Source: CAWAYH01 sp963786195
GTDB lineage: Bacteria; Acidobacteriota; Vicinamibacteria; Vicinamibacterales; 2-12-FULL-66-21
NCBI GenBank assembly: GCA_963786195.1
Contig: CAWAYH010000002.1
Coordinates: 511,251 to 575,250 of the forward strand
DNA length: 64,000 bases
Direction: 5' to 3'
Below are positions 20,898-28,354 of the stretch, one piece after another; the first letter of the stretch is position 1; the number at the start of each line of letters is the position of its first letter. Made by a program: the position numbers and the translations under genes. The notes beneath the pieces are model-generated. The model was not told where the DNA came from. It was given only the letters and a program-made list of their open reading frames with translations, and did not search any database.

Positions 20898-21761
20898 ATG
20901 GACGCTGCCCATCACTCCATTCCGAAGCGCGCGACCAGGCGACCTGACCCCGCGCTCGCCGCGCTTCTCAACCTGATTGCCCCGGGGTCGGCGTTCGTCT
21001 ACGCCGGCGTACCGCTTCTGGCGGCGCCCGCAGCTCTTGCGACACTCCTGTTCGTGGGTGGGGCGGCGGTGATGTCGTGCGACGTGACGGGGCAGGCGGC
21101 TCACATCGCCATCATGGTGTGGATGGTCGTCATTCCGCTTCTCGTGACGCCGGCGCTCGGTTGGTGGATCGCCTCGCGTCAGAGCCCGCGCGTTCCACGG
21201 TGGTTCGAGGGGTGGCACGTCGTGCTTTTGAGCTGTGTGCTGATCGTGGGCGGACTGCAGATCGCCAGCCGGATCTTCGTGTATTCGCGCGCGAGAGCCT
21301 ACGCCGTCGCCGGCCAGGCGATGGCACTCACGCTGTTCGGCGGGGAACAGGCGGTCGGCTGCGCCATCAGTCAGGGTGACGTTCCCAGGCGCCAGGTTGT
21401 CGCCTTTGACGCCGTCGGCAGAGAAGGCGCGCGACCGCGCGTGCTCGTCGCGCGCGTCGTGGCCGGACCCGGCGACACTGTCGGCATGCAGAACTACGAG
21501 GCCGTGGTCAACGGCGCGAAGGAGCCTCCGGGCGCCGGTCCCTGTGCGCCTGCCGTCAACGCACCGCCGAGCGCGCCCGCGAAGGATTTCTCCGTCATGC
21601 GCGTGCCTGACGGGCAGTACTTTCTGCTGGGCGACTGCCGCGACAGCCGCATGGACAGTCGTCAATTCGGGCCGGTCAGCCGGGAACGCATTCGCGCGCG
21701 GATCGCGTGGATCTGGTTTTCCCCCTGGTCGGCGACACGCGTCGGCCAGAGCATCAAGTAA
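20898..21761 (+). CDS. Signal peptidase I-like (S26) membrane protein lacking catalytic Ser and Lys
   Basis: 287 aa. Three hydrophobic segments occupy roughly residues 20-110, then a fourth (VVLLSCVLIVGGLQIASRIF) leads into an S26 fold. Box E is well kept (LGDCRDSRMDSRQFG), as is the GPGDTV block. The serine box reads AGQAMALTL where SGSMEPTL is expected, so residue 141 is Ala. The lysine box reads LVARVVAGPGD where a Lys-Arg pair is expected, so residue 185 is Ala. The fold is therefore recognisable but the Ser/Lys dyad is missing: probably not a peptidase. It ends base-to-base with the convergent rhomboid gene. Confidence 0.75.
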   Translation: MDAAHHSIPKRATRRPDPALAALLNLIAPGSAFVYAGVPLLAAPAALATLLFVGGAAVMSCDVTGQAAHIAIMVWMVVIPLLVTPALGWWIASRQSPRVPRWFEGWHVVLLSCVLIVGGLQIASRIFVYSRARAYAVAGQAMALTLFGGEQAVGCAISQGDVPRRQVVAFDAVGREGARPRVLVARVVAGPGDTVGMQNYEAVVNGAKEPPGAGPCAPAVNAPPSAPAKDFSVMRVPDGQYFLLGDCRDSRMDSRQFGPVSRERIRARIAWIWFSPWSATRVGQSIK

Positions 21762-22424
21762 TCAGTTCTCCCATTGGTGACGCCGGTGGCGGTCGGCCGT
21801 CCGCACGACCGCGCCGACGAGTCCCCCGACGATGAAGCCGACGACGTGCGCCCAGAACGCCACGCCGCCCTCGGCCGCGTTGGAGCCCAGCGAGCCGAAG
21901 CCGCTGAAGAACTGCATGAGGAACCAGATCCCCAGGAAGAAAATGGCGGGGATCTCGATGAGATCGAGAAAGAAGAAGATGAAGACGGCGGTCAGTACCC
22001 GCGAGTGCGGAAAGAGCACGAAGTAGGCGCCCATGACGCCGGCAATCGCCCCGCTGGCGCCCACCATCGGCACGATGGAATACGGCTGCGTCGCGACCTG
22101 ACCGAGCGCCGCCGCCGCCCCGCAGCCCAGGTAGAAGAGCAGGTAGCCGCCGTGTCCAAGGCGATCCTCGACGTTGTCGCCGAAGATCCACAGGTAAAGC
22201 ATGTTGCCGAGGAAGTGCAGCCAGCCGCCATGGAGGAACATGCTCGCGACGACGCTGGTCCACGAGAGCGCGGCGGGGATGACCCCGTAGGTCTGGACGA
22301 AGAGCTGCAGCTGGAAGTCGTCGAGCAGGAGCTCGTAGACGAAAACCAGGGCGTTGAGGGCGATGAGGCCGATCGTCACGGACGGCGTCGTCCGGGAGGG
22401 GATGACGTCGCTGACCGGGAACAT
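21762..22424 (-). CDS. Rhomboid family intramembrane serine protease
   Basis: 220 aa, six or seven membrane segments. SMFLHGGWLHFLGNMLYLW is the loop-1/TM2 signature with the HxxxN-type motif. GASGAIAGVMGAY carries the catalytic Ser in TM4, and FWAHVVGFIVGGLVG the catalytic His in TM6, so the Ser-His dyad is complete. The stop codon abuts the stop of the S26-like gene on the other strand (TAATCA). A TATACT -10 lies 8 nt before the ATG, again predicting a leaderless transcript. Cleaves substrates inside membrane helices; substrate unknown. Confidence 0.93.
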   Translation of the reverse strand: MFPVSDVIPSRTTPSVTIGLIALNALVFVYELLLDDFQLQLFVQTYGVIPAALSWTSVVASMFLHGGWLHFLGNMLYLWIFGDNVEDRLGHGGYLLFYLGCGAAAALGQVATQPYSIVPMVGASGAIAGVMGAYFVLFPHSRVLTAVFIFFFLDLIEIPAIFFLGIWFLMQFFSGFGSLGSNAAEGGVAFWAHVVGFIVGGLVGAVVRTADRHRRHQWEN

Positions 22425-22432
22425 GCGGGCGC

Positions 22433-22500
22433 AGTATAACGTGGGGTCGACCCGCCTCAGGCGGGGTGGTTTGATCGACCGGCGAGCGGCCCCGTATAAT
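22433..22500. promoter_or_regulatory. Divergent promoters: TATACT (minus) and TTGATC-N18-TATAAT (plus)
   Basis: On the minus strand TATACT (22433-22438) is 8 nt from the rhomboid ATG. On the plus strand TTGATC (22471-22476), 18 bp, and TATAAT (22495-22500) form a good sigma-70-type promoter 9 nt before an ATG at 22510. The GC-rich inverted repeat cccgcctcaggcggg (22451-22465) lies between them. Confidence 0.55.
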
Positions 22501-22509
22501 CGAAGGAGA

Positions 22510-22814
22510 ATGATTCAGGGACCACGTGCCCGCCCGTCACAGCCGCCGCCTGATACGCGCTGTGCTGGTCGGCGTACGTGCTCGTCCTTGCACTTCTGCC
22601 TCTCTCGCACCACGACGTCGCCTGCCATCTCAAGTCGTCGACCCATTGCACGTCGTGCCTCGTCAGCGGGCCGACCGAAGCGGCATCGCCCTCGGCCGCG
22701 CTCGAGCACGTCCACCTGACCGATGCCGGAAACGCCACGAGCGATACGGCGGTTTCGGTCAGCTCCGTTCCACCCGGCACCTGTTCCGGTCGCTCACCGC
22801 CAGCCCTCGGCTAA
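22510..22814 (+). CDS. Small exported His/Cys-rich protein (frameshifted N-terminus)
   Basis: About 95 aa. After a frame change near 22570 the protein reads VLVLALLPLSHHDVACHL, then KSSTHCTSCLVSGP and ALEHVHLTDAGNATSD, ending PPALG at 22814. A hydrophobic N-terminal helix followed by HH, C and HCxxC resembles small metal-associated periplasmic proteins of the DUF2946 type. The start is uncertain: ATG 22510 follows the promoter and an AAGGAG, while GTG 22526 (MPARHSRRLIRAVL) gives a better basic N-terminus for a signal sequence. It stands first in the metal-uptake set (outer-membrane barrel, ZnuA-like, ZnuB-like), which supports a metal-binding role; that is inference. Confidence 0.45.
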
Positions 22815-22952
22815 CTACGGTTGGAGCCCATGGCTCCTGTCCGAGGAGCAGTGGGTGTGTCGGCTCGGGAGTCCGTTCGTCGGCCCATGGAATTCCTCGT
22901 GGTCTGACCCGCGACGCCTGAGCGCCAATTTCCCAAGGCTGGAGGTGCTTCG

Positions 22953-24260
22953 GTGGGTTCGATCTCTCGTTTCCCCTGCGTCGCGCGTACGCTGACGTGT
23001 GTCGTCTTCACGCTGGCGGTAGCCTGGCCGGCCGCCGCGCAGCAGCCCTCTCCGCAGGAGGTTCGCGAGGAGCTCGACAAGCTGCGCAAGGAGTTCGAAG
23101 CCGTACGCGACTGGTACGGCGTAAGGCTGGCGGCGCTCGAAGCGAAGCTCGCGGGCCTGCCCGGCGGGCAGGCCGCGGCTCCGGCGCAGCCCGCGGCACA
23201 GCCGACGCCGCCGACCGAAGCGCCTGTACCAGCCGGCGCGGCGGGTGGAGGCGGTCCAGCGGGCGCAGCTGCCGGTGTATGGCGGACCGCGGCGCTCTCG
23301 AAGATCTTCAACCCGGACATCGCGGTGATCGGCAACTTCGTCGGCGCGGTGGGTGAGAACGTGATCAATCCCCCGCCGGCACTCGCGTTCGACGAAGCGG
23401 AGGCGACGTTCCAGGCGGTCGTCGACCCGTACGCGCGGGCCGATTTCTTCCTGTCGTTTTCCCCGGAAGGCGTGGAGATCGAGGAAGGCTACCTGACGCT
23501 GACCTCGCTACCGGGTGGTTTGCTGGCGAAGGTTGGAAAGTTCAAGGAGCAAATCGGCAAGGTCAACACGCTGCACGCGCACAGCCTGCCGTGGGTCGAC
23601 AAGCCATTGATGATCGAAAATCTGTTTGGCGGCGACGAAGGCATCTCGGATGCGGGCATTTCTGTCTCGAAACTCGTCCTGAACCCGTGGTTCTTCCTCG
23701 AGGCCACGGGCGAGGTCTATCAGGGCGATTCGTCGATATTCCAGTCGCACGAGCGGAGCGACGTCAGCTGGGTCGGCCGACTCCGCGGGTACCGCGACAT
23801 CACGGAATCGACGAACCTCGACGTGGGGACCTCCATCGCGTACGGCAACAACGACGCGGGGCCGGACTTCACGACGCGCCTGGTCGGCATCGATGCCACG
23901 CTTCGGTATCGTCCGCTCCGTCGCGCGATCTACCGGCGCTTCCAGGGCCGCACGGAGATGTTCTGGAGCCGCCGGGGCCAGGACGACGGCAACGTCAACG
24001 CGTTCGGGATGTATGCGAGCGGCGAGTACCAGTTCGCTCGCCGCTGGTTCGCCGGCGCCCGCTACGACTGGTCCGAGCGGGCCATCGATTCCTCGCTCGT
24101 CGACAAGGGACCATCGGCGCTCCTGACGTACTGGCCGAGCGAGTTCAGCCAGATCCGTGGCCAGTATCGCCGGATCGACTACGCCGAGGGCGTGGCCTCG
24201 AACGAACTGCTGTTCCAGTTCCTGTTTTCGATAGGCGCGCACGGCGCGCATGTTTTTTAG
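22953..24260 (+). CDS. Outer-membrane beta-barrel protein of the zinc/metal-uptake locus
   Basis: 435 aa from GTG 22953, with GGAGG 10 nt upstream. Signal peptide TLTCVVFTLAVAWPAAAQQ, a coiled-coil segment (VREELDKLRKEFEAVRDW, residues about 33-60), a Pro/Ala/Gly linker, then a barrel of alternating aromatic strands: IEEGYLTLTSLPGGLLAKVGKF, NPWFFLEATGEVY, WVGRLRGYRDITEST, QIRGQYRRIDYAEG, ending in FLFSIGAHGAHVF with a C-terminal aromatic. There is no TonB plug domain. Lying directly upstream of ZnuA/ZnuB-like genes, it is likely a porin or channel for a divalent metal. Coiled coil plus barrel also recalls OprP-like porins. Confidence 0.7.
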   Translation: MGSISRFPCVARTLTCVVFTLAVAWPAAAQQPSPQEVREELDKLRKEFEAVRDWYGVRLAALEAKLAGLPGGQAAAPAQPAAQPTPPTEAPVPAGAAGGGGPAGAAAGVWRTAALSKIFNPDIAVIGNFVGAVGENVINPPPALAFDEAEATFQAVVDPYARADFFLSFSPEGVEIEEGYLTLTSLPGGLLAKVGKFKEQIGKVNTLHAHSLPWVDKPLMIENLFGGDEGISDAGISVSKLVLNPWFFLEATGEVYQGDSSIFQSHERSDVSWVGRLRGYRDITESTNLDVGTSIAYGNNDAGPDFTTRLVGIDATLRYRPLRRAIYRRFQGRTEMFWSRRGQDDGNVNAFGMYASGEYQFARRWFAGARYDWSERAIDSSLVDKGPSALLTYWPSEFSQIRGQYRRIDYAEGVASNELLFQFLFSIGAHGAHVF

Positions 24261-24315
24261 ACCCGACCCGGGGCCCGGACTCCGGACCCCGGGCTTACGA
24301 ACATAGAGGCATACC
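24261..24315 (+). terminator. Long GC hairpin between barrel and ZnuA-like genes
   Basis: CCCGGGG (24267-24273) pairs with CCCCGGG (24287-24293), and CCGGA/TCCGG pair inside it, giving a 12-bp nearly perfect stem. No U-run follows, so attenuation or mRNA stabilisation is as likely as termination. Confidence 0.4.
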
Positions 24316-25252
24316 ATGAAGAAGCATGTCTTTCTGATGGCCGCGCTGGCCGCGACACTGTTCGGTTCCACCGAGCAGACGCAGGCCCGCGCGACGATGA
24401 ACGTCATCACGGCGACCGAAGACCTGGCAGCGCTCGTCAGGGACGTCGGCGGCGACAAGGTCACGGTCGAGGCGCTGGCGAAGGGCTACCAGGATCCGCA
24501 CTTCGTCGAGGCGAAGCCGAGCTTCGTGCTGAAGCTCCATAGCGCGGATCTGCTCGTCGTCGTCGGACGGGAGCTCGAAGTGGCGTGGCTCCCGCCGCTC
24601 ATCACCCAGAGCCGGAACCCCAAGATTCAGCCGGGCGGGACGGCGTATCTCGATGCCTCGACGACCGCTCGAATCCTCGACATGCCGACCGGCCCCGTCA
24701 CGCGCGCCATGGGCGACGTGCACCCGCTCGGCAATCCCCACTACTGGCTCGACCCTGGCAACGGCCGCTTGATCGCAAAGGCGGTCGCAGGACAAGCTCA
24801 GCTCGCTTTCCGGCGGCGACGCGGCGTATTTTGCGGGGCGCTACGCGGACTTCGACCGGCGGCTCGCGGAGGCTGAAAAGCGCTGGCAGGCGATGGTCGC
24901 GCCCTACAAGGGCATCAAGGTGGTCACGTATCACCGCTCGTGGCCGAACTTCGCCGACGTCTTCGGCCTCGACGTCGTGGGCTACGTCGAGCCGAAACCG
25001 GGCGTGCCGCCGTCGCCGGCGCACCAGCTGACGCTGACCCAGGCAATGAAGCGGACGGGCGTGAAGATCATCCTCGTCGAGCCGTACTTCGATTTGCAGA
25101 CGCCCAACAAGATCGCCCGCGACACCGGCGCGAGGGTGCTCGTCATGCCGCCCTCGGTTGGCGGCGTCAAAGAGGTGAAGGACTACCTGCAGCTCTTCGA
25201 CTACGATCTCGGTCTCCTGGTCTCCACCATCAAAGAGACGGGGGCGAAGTAG
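24316..25252 (+). CDS. Metal ABC transporter substrate-binding protein, ZnuA/TroA-like (one frameshift)
   Basis: About 312 aa with signal peptide (VFLMAALAATLFGS). Cluster A-I solute-binding protein for Zn or Mn. The expected metal ligands are visible: His in YQDPHFVEAKP, His in GNPHYWLDPGN, His in VVTYHRSWPNFADVFGL and an acidic residue in ILVEPYFDLQTP. There is no His-rich loop of the kind seen in zinc-specific ZnuA, so Mn/Fe specificity is not excluded. Frame changes near 24795 (after LIAKAV) and continues SSLSGGDAAYFAGRYADFDRRL. It is followed after 6 bp by the permease gene. Confidence 0.85.
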
Positions 25253-25258
25253 GCCGGC

Positions 25259-26107
25259 ATGGGCGATCTGCCGGTTTTACAAGTCATCGAGTTCCTGGCG
25301 GCGCCGTTCGTGGCCAGCCTGATCCTCACAGGCATCCACGCCTATCTGGGCGTCCACGTCGTCGAACGCGGCGTGATCTTCGTCGATCTGTCGCTGGCGC
25401 AGATTGCCGCGCTCGGCGCGACCATCGCGCTCCTGCTGCCGTTTTCGAGTGGCGATCCGCACGCGCCGGAGGTCTACTGGATCAGCCTCGCCTTCACGTT
25501 CATCGGCGCCGCGATCTTCTCGTTGATCCGGACGCGCCGCGCCCGCATCCCGCAGGAGGCGATCATCGGCATTTCGTACGCGGTGGCCTCGGCGGCGGCC
25601 ATCCTCGCGATGAGCAAATCCACTTCCCAGGCCGAGCATCTGAAGGACATGCTGGTCGGCAACATCATCGCGGTCTCGTGGCCGGAAGTCTTCAAGACCG
25701 CGGGCCTTTACGGGATGGTCGGCCTGTTCCACTACGTCTTCCGGAAACCGTTCCTCGCGATCTCGATGAATCACGACAAGGCCGAGGCGGGAGGACTGAA
25801 CGTTCGATTGTGGGACTTCCTGTTCTACGCGTCGTTCGGCTTCGTCGTGACCTCTTCGGTGGCGATCGCCGGCGTGCTCCTGGTGTTCTGCTACCTCATC
25901 GTGCCGTCGGTTGCCGCGATGCTCTACGCGGACACGATCGGCCGGCGGCTCGCGATTGGGTGGACCATGGGAACGGTCGTCTCGGCGCTGGGCGTCTATC
26001 TGTCGCTCGTGCTCGATCTTCCAACCGGCGCGACGATCGTCTGCACGTTCGGGATCGTGCTGATACTCATGGCCGCGGTGCGGCCGTTGATCGTGCGCCG
26101 ATCGTGA
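25259..26107 (+). CDS. Metal ABC transporter permease, ZnuB-like (ABC-3 family)
   Basis: 282 aa with eight hydrophobic segments. GVHVVERGVIFVDLSLAQIAALG and AIIGISYAVASAAAILAMS are the ABC-3 family signatures, and VAIAGVLLVFCYLIVPSVAA a conserved helix. It forms the membrane channel for the preceding binding protein. No ABC ATPase follows: the next gene is a zinc-ribbon protein under its own promoter. The transporter must therefore borrow an ATPase encoded elsewhere. Intact frame. Confidence 0.9.
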   Translation: MGDLPVLQVIEFLAAPFVASLILTGIHAYLGVHVVERGVIFVDLSLAQIAALGATIALLLPFSSGDPHAPEVYWISLAFTFIGAAIFSLIRTRRARIPQEAIIGISYAVASAAAILAMSKSTSQAEHLKDMLVGNIIAVSWPEVFKTAGLYGMVGLFHYVFRKPFLAISMNHDKAEAGGLNVRLWDFLFYASFGFVVTSSVAIAGVLLVFCYLIVPSVAAMLYADTIGRRLAIGWTMGTVVSALGVYLSLVLDLPTGATIVCTFGIVLILMAAVRPLIVRRS

Positions 26108-26138
26108 ACTGTGCACCGTGCATCGTTCATCGTGCGTC
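26108..26138 (+). repeat. GTGCACCGTGCATCGTTC repeat after the permease stop
   Basis: Begins inside the TGA stop (tgaactgtgcaccgtgc) and continues atcgttcatcgtgcg. Same family as the GTGCAC-rich stretch following the DUF58 stop at 12301. Confidence 0.4.
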
Positions 26139-26144
26139 TATAAT
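26139..26144 (+). promoter_or_regulatory. -10 element TATAAT, 8 nt before the zinc-ribbon start
   Basis: Perfect hexamer with 8 nt to ATG 26153; +1 would fall at or next to the start codon (leaderless). Confidence 0.5.
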
Positions 26145-26152
26145 CACGTAAG

Positions 26153-26434
26153 ATGCAATGCCGGCAATGTGGGACCGAGATAGCCGACAAGGCCATCGTA
26201 TGCTTCAGATGCGGAACGGCGACGACGGATCCGGTCCGTCCCGTGGTGCCGATCAAACCCCGGGGAAACCCCCTTTTGTCGGGCGCCGTGATCGTACTGC
26301 TCGTCCTGCTGGCCCTCTTTATGGGCCAGGCGTCGCGGACCGTCGCCAATCCCGAAGGGCTGCAACTGGTCGCCGGCCTGGCGGTCGGCGCCGCCATCGC
26401 GGTACTCGTCCTCCGGGTGTTGCGACGGCGCTAA
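26153..26434 (+). CDS. Zinc-ribbon membrane protein
   Basis: 93 aa. An N-terminal zinc ribbon with two CxxC knuckles (MQCRQCGTEIADKAIVCFRC) is followed by two membrane helices (LLSGAVIVLLVLLALFMG and LVAGLAVGAAIAVLVLRVL). Small ribbon-plus-TM proteins of this kind are common and uncharacterised. It precedes the FHA-GAF-PP2C gene by 21 bp, which has its own -10-like element. Confidence 0.8.
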   Translation: MQCRQCGTEIADKAIVCFRCGTATTDPVRPVVPIKPRGNPLLSGAVIVLLVLLALFMGQASRTVANPEGLQLVAGLAVGAAIAVLVLRVLRRR

Positions 26435-26455
26435 AAGTGCAATAATTTCCTTCCT

Positions 26456-28066
26456 ATGTCCGATGCCCGCCTCGAGGTGACCGACGCGCTTGGTCGCCGC
26501 ATCGTTCCGATCTCCAAGGGACATTTCGAGATCGGCCGGCGCGAGACGAACGACCTCCGCCTGGCCGGCAGCGAGGTGTCGCGCGATCACGCGGAGATCG
26601 AGGCGCAGAACAACCAGTTCATGATCCGCGACCGGAATTCGCGCTACGGCACCTACGTCAACGGCGAGCAGGTGACCGAGCGCGCCCTGGTCCATGGCGA
26701 CCGCGTACGGCTCGGCCGTACCGGCGGCGCCGAGATGGTCTTCCTGCTCGCGGAAACCGGCCCGCCCATTGAGCGCGCGACCACGACGGCGATCGGCGAT
26801 CTGCGCCAGATTGCGGCCCTGCTCGAGGGGTTGCGCGCCCTCGGATCGGGCCGCGTGCTCGACGACGTGCTGGCGCTGGTGCTGGATTCGGCGATCGAGG
26901 TCAGCGGGGCCGAGCGGGGCTTCATCATGCTCGCGACGCCGAGCGGTGAGCTCGAGTTCAAGCTGGCCCGCGCGCGCGGCCGGTCGTCGATTCCGGGCGA
27001 CAGCGTCGCGACGAGTCGCAAGATTCCTGAAGAGGTCTTCCGCACGGGCGAGCCCCGCATCGTGGCCGACCTCCTCGACGGCGATCTGGCCAACGTGCAC
27101 ATGGGCACGGTGGCGCTCGGCATCCGGAACGTGCTCTGCGTGCCGCTTCGTCTCGTGCGGTATCTCGATCGCGCCGATGCCGGCGTTGGTGAAGAGCGCC
27201 GGATCGGCGTTCTCTACCTGGACAGTCGCGAGAAGGGATCGCTCCTGTCGAACTCGACGCGCGCCGCCCTCGAGACGCTCGCCACCGAGGCCGCGGTCGC
27301 CATCGAAAACGCCCGGCTCTACCGCGAGACGATGGAAAAGGCGCGGATGGAGCAGGAGATGCGGATCGCCGCCGAGATCCAGCAGGCGCTCCTGCCCAAG
27401 GCGGGCCGGTCCGGCGCGTACTTCCGCGCGGCCGCCGCGTCGCTGCCGTGCCGCTCGATCGGCGGCGATTTCTACGACTACGTCGATCTGTCGGATGGAT
27501 CGTTCGGCTTCGCCCTTGGCGACGTCGCCGGCAAGGGTCCCCCCGCCGCGCTGCTGAGCGCGATGATGCAGGGCATCTTCGCGGCTCAGGCGGCGGGCAA
27601 CGACTCGCCGTCGCGGACGATCGCGCGCGTGAACCTCGCGCTGTACCGTCGCGGCATCGAGTCCCGCTTCGTGACGTTGATGTACGGATCGCTGCTGCCG
27701 AACGGGGCGCTGACGTACTGCAACGCGGGGCACAATCCGCCCCTGATCGTCGGCAGGGGCGGCGTGCGGCGGCTCGAATGCGGTGGACCAATCGTCGGGC
27801 TCTTCGAAAGCGCGAACTACGAAGAGGAGACCGTCACGCTGGCGCCGCAAGACTGGCTGATTGTGTTCAGCGACGGTGTGTCCGAAGCGCTGTCGTCGGG
27901 CGGCGAGGAGTACGGCGAGTCGCGCATTCTCGACGTGGTCCAGAAGAACCTCTCGCTGGAGCCCCAGAAGCTGCTGGAAGCGCTGTTCAGCGACGTCCGC
28001 GAGTTCGCGCGGGGTGCGGCGCAGAGCGACGATATTACCGGGATGGTCGTGCGCTACGGGGGATGA
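26456..28066 (+). CDS. FHA-GAF-PP2C (RsbU/SpoIIE-type) protein phosphatase
   Basis: 536 aa. An FHA domain (residues about 15-100: FEIGRRETNDLRLAG, SEVSRDHAEIEAQ, NSRYGTYVNGEQV) binds phosphothreonine. A GAF domain (about 125-285: AERGFIMLATPSGELEF, VPLRLVRYL) senses a ligand. A SpoIIE-type PP2C domain (about 300-535) has metal-binding motifs IGGDFYDYVDL, GDVAGKGPPAAL, FSDGVSEAL and QSDDITGMVV. It should dephosphorylate an anti-anti-sigma-type or FHA-bound partner, linking Ser/Thr phosphorylation to a partner-switching output. AATAAT at 26441-26446 stands 9 nt before the ATG. The stop overlaps the next start. Confidence 0.92.
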   Translation: MSDARLEVTDALGRRIVPISKGHFEIGRRETNDLRLAGSEVSRDHAEIEAQNNQFMIRDRNSRYGTYVNGEQVTERALVHGDRVRLGRTGGAEMVFLLAETGPPIERATTTAIGDLRQIAALLEGLRALGSGRVLDDVLALVLDSAIEVSGAERGFIMLATPSGELEFKLARARGRSSIPGDSVATSRKIPEEVFRTGEPRIVADLLDGDLANVHMGTVALGIRNVLCVPLRLVRYLDRADAGVGEERRIGVLYLDSREKGSLLSNSTRAALETLATEAAVAIENARLYRETMEKARMEQEMRIAAEIQQALLPKAGRSGAYFRAAAASLPCRSIGGDFYDYVDLSDGSFGFALGDVAGKGPPAALLSAMMQGIFAAQAAGNDSPSRTIARVNLALYRRGIESRFVTLMYGSLLPNGALTYCNAGHNPPLIVGRGGVRRLECGGPIVGLFESANYEEETVTLAPQDWLIVFSDGVSEALSSGGEEYGESRILDVVQKNLSLEPQKLLEALFSDVREFARGAAQSDDITGMVVRYGG

Positions 28067-28347
28067 TGCAGCGGCTCACCCGGGCCGAGCGGGTCGCCGC
28101 AGGCCTCTGGCTGATTCTCGCGGTCGTCGTGTGGAACGGCCTGTACGATCTCCTGCTCGCCCGAAGCACTCAGAACTATCTCTTCCGGTGGGCGCTGCAC
28201 GAGGCCGGACGCGGCCCCGCTGTGGACGTCTCGCTGTCGATGCAGCACGCCGTCCGCGACGCGATGTGGATCGCGACGCTCTGGGCCGGCATCATCCTCC
28301 TCGCCGGCGTCGTCACGGTCCGGCTGCTGCGCCACAAGACCAGGTGA
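28063..28347 (+). CDS. Small two-helix membrane protein
   Basis: 94 aa from ATG 28063, overlapping the phosphatase stop by 4 bp. Two hydrophobic helices: AGLWLILAVVVWNGLYDLLL and MWIATLWAGIILLAGVVTVRLL, with a cationic C-terminus (RHKTR). No family recognised. Overlap indicates co-translation with the phosphatase, so it may anchor or signal to it (inference). Confidence 0.7.
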   Translation: MMQRLTRAERVAAGLWLILAVVVWNGLYDLLLARSTQNYLFRWALHEAGRGPAVDVSLSMQHAVRDAMWIATLWAGIILLAGVVTVRLLRHKTR

Positions 28348-28354
28348 ATTCGCC

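Noticed and set aside
26144..27850. 568-codon minus-strand frame opposite the FHA-GAF-PP2C gene
   Set aside because: Shadow; no domain, and the plus strand is fully explained.
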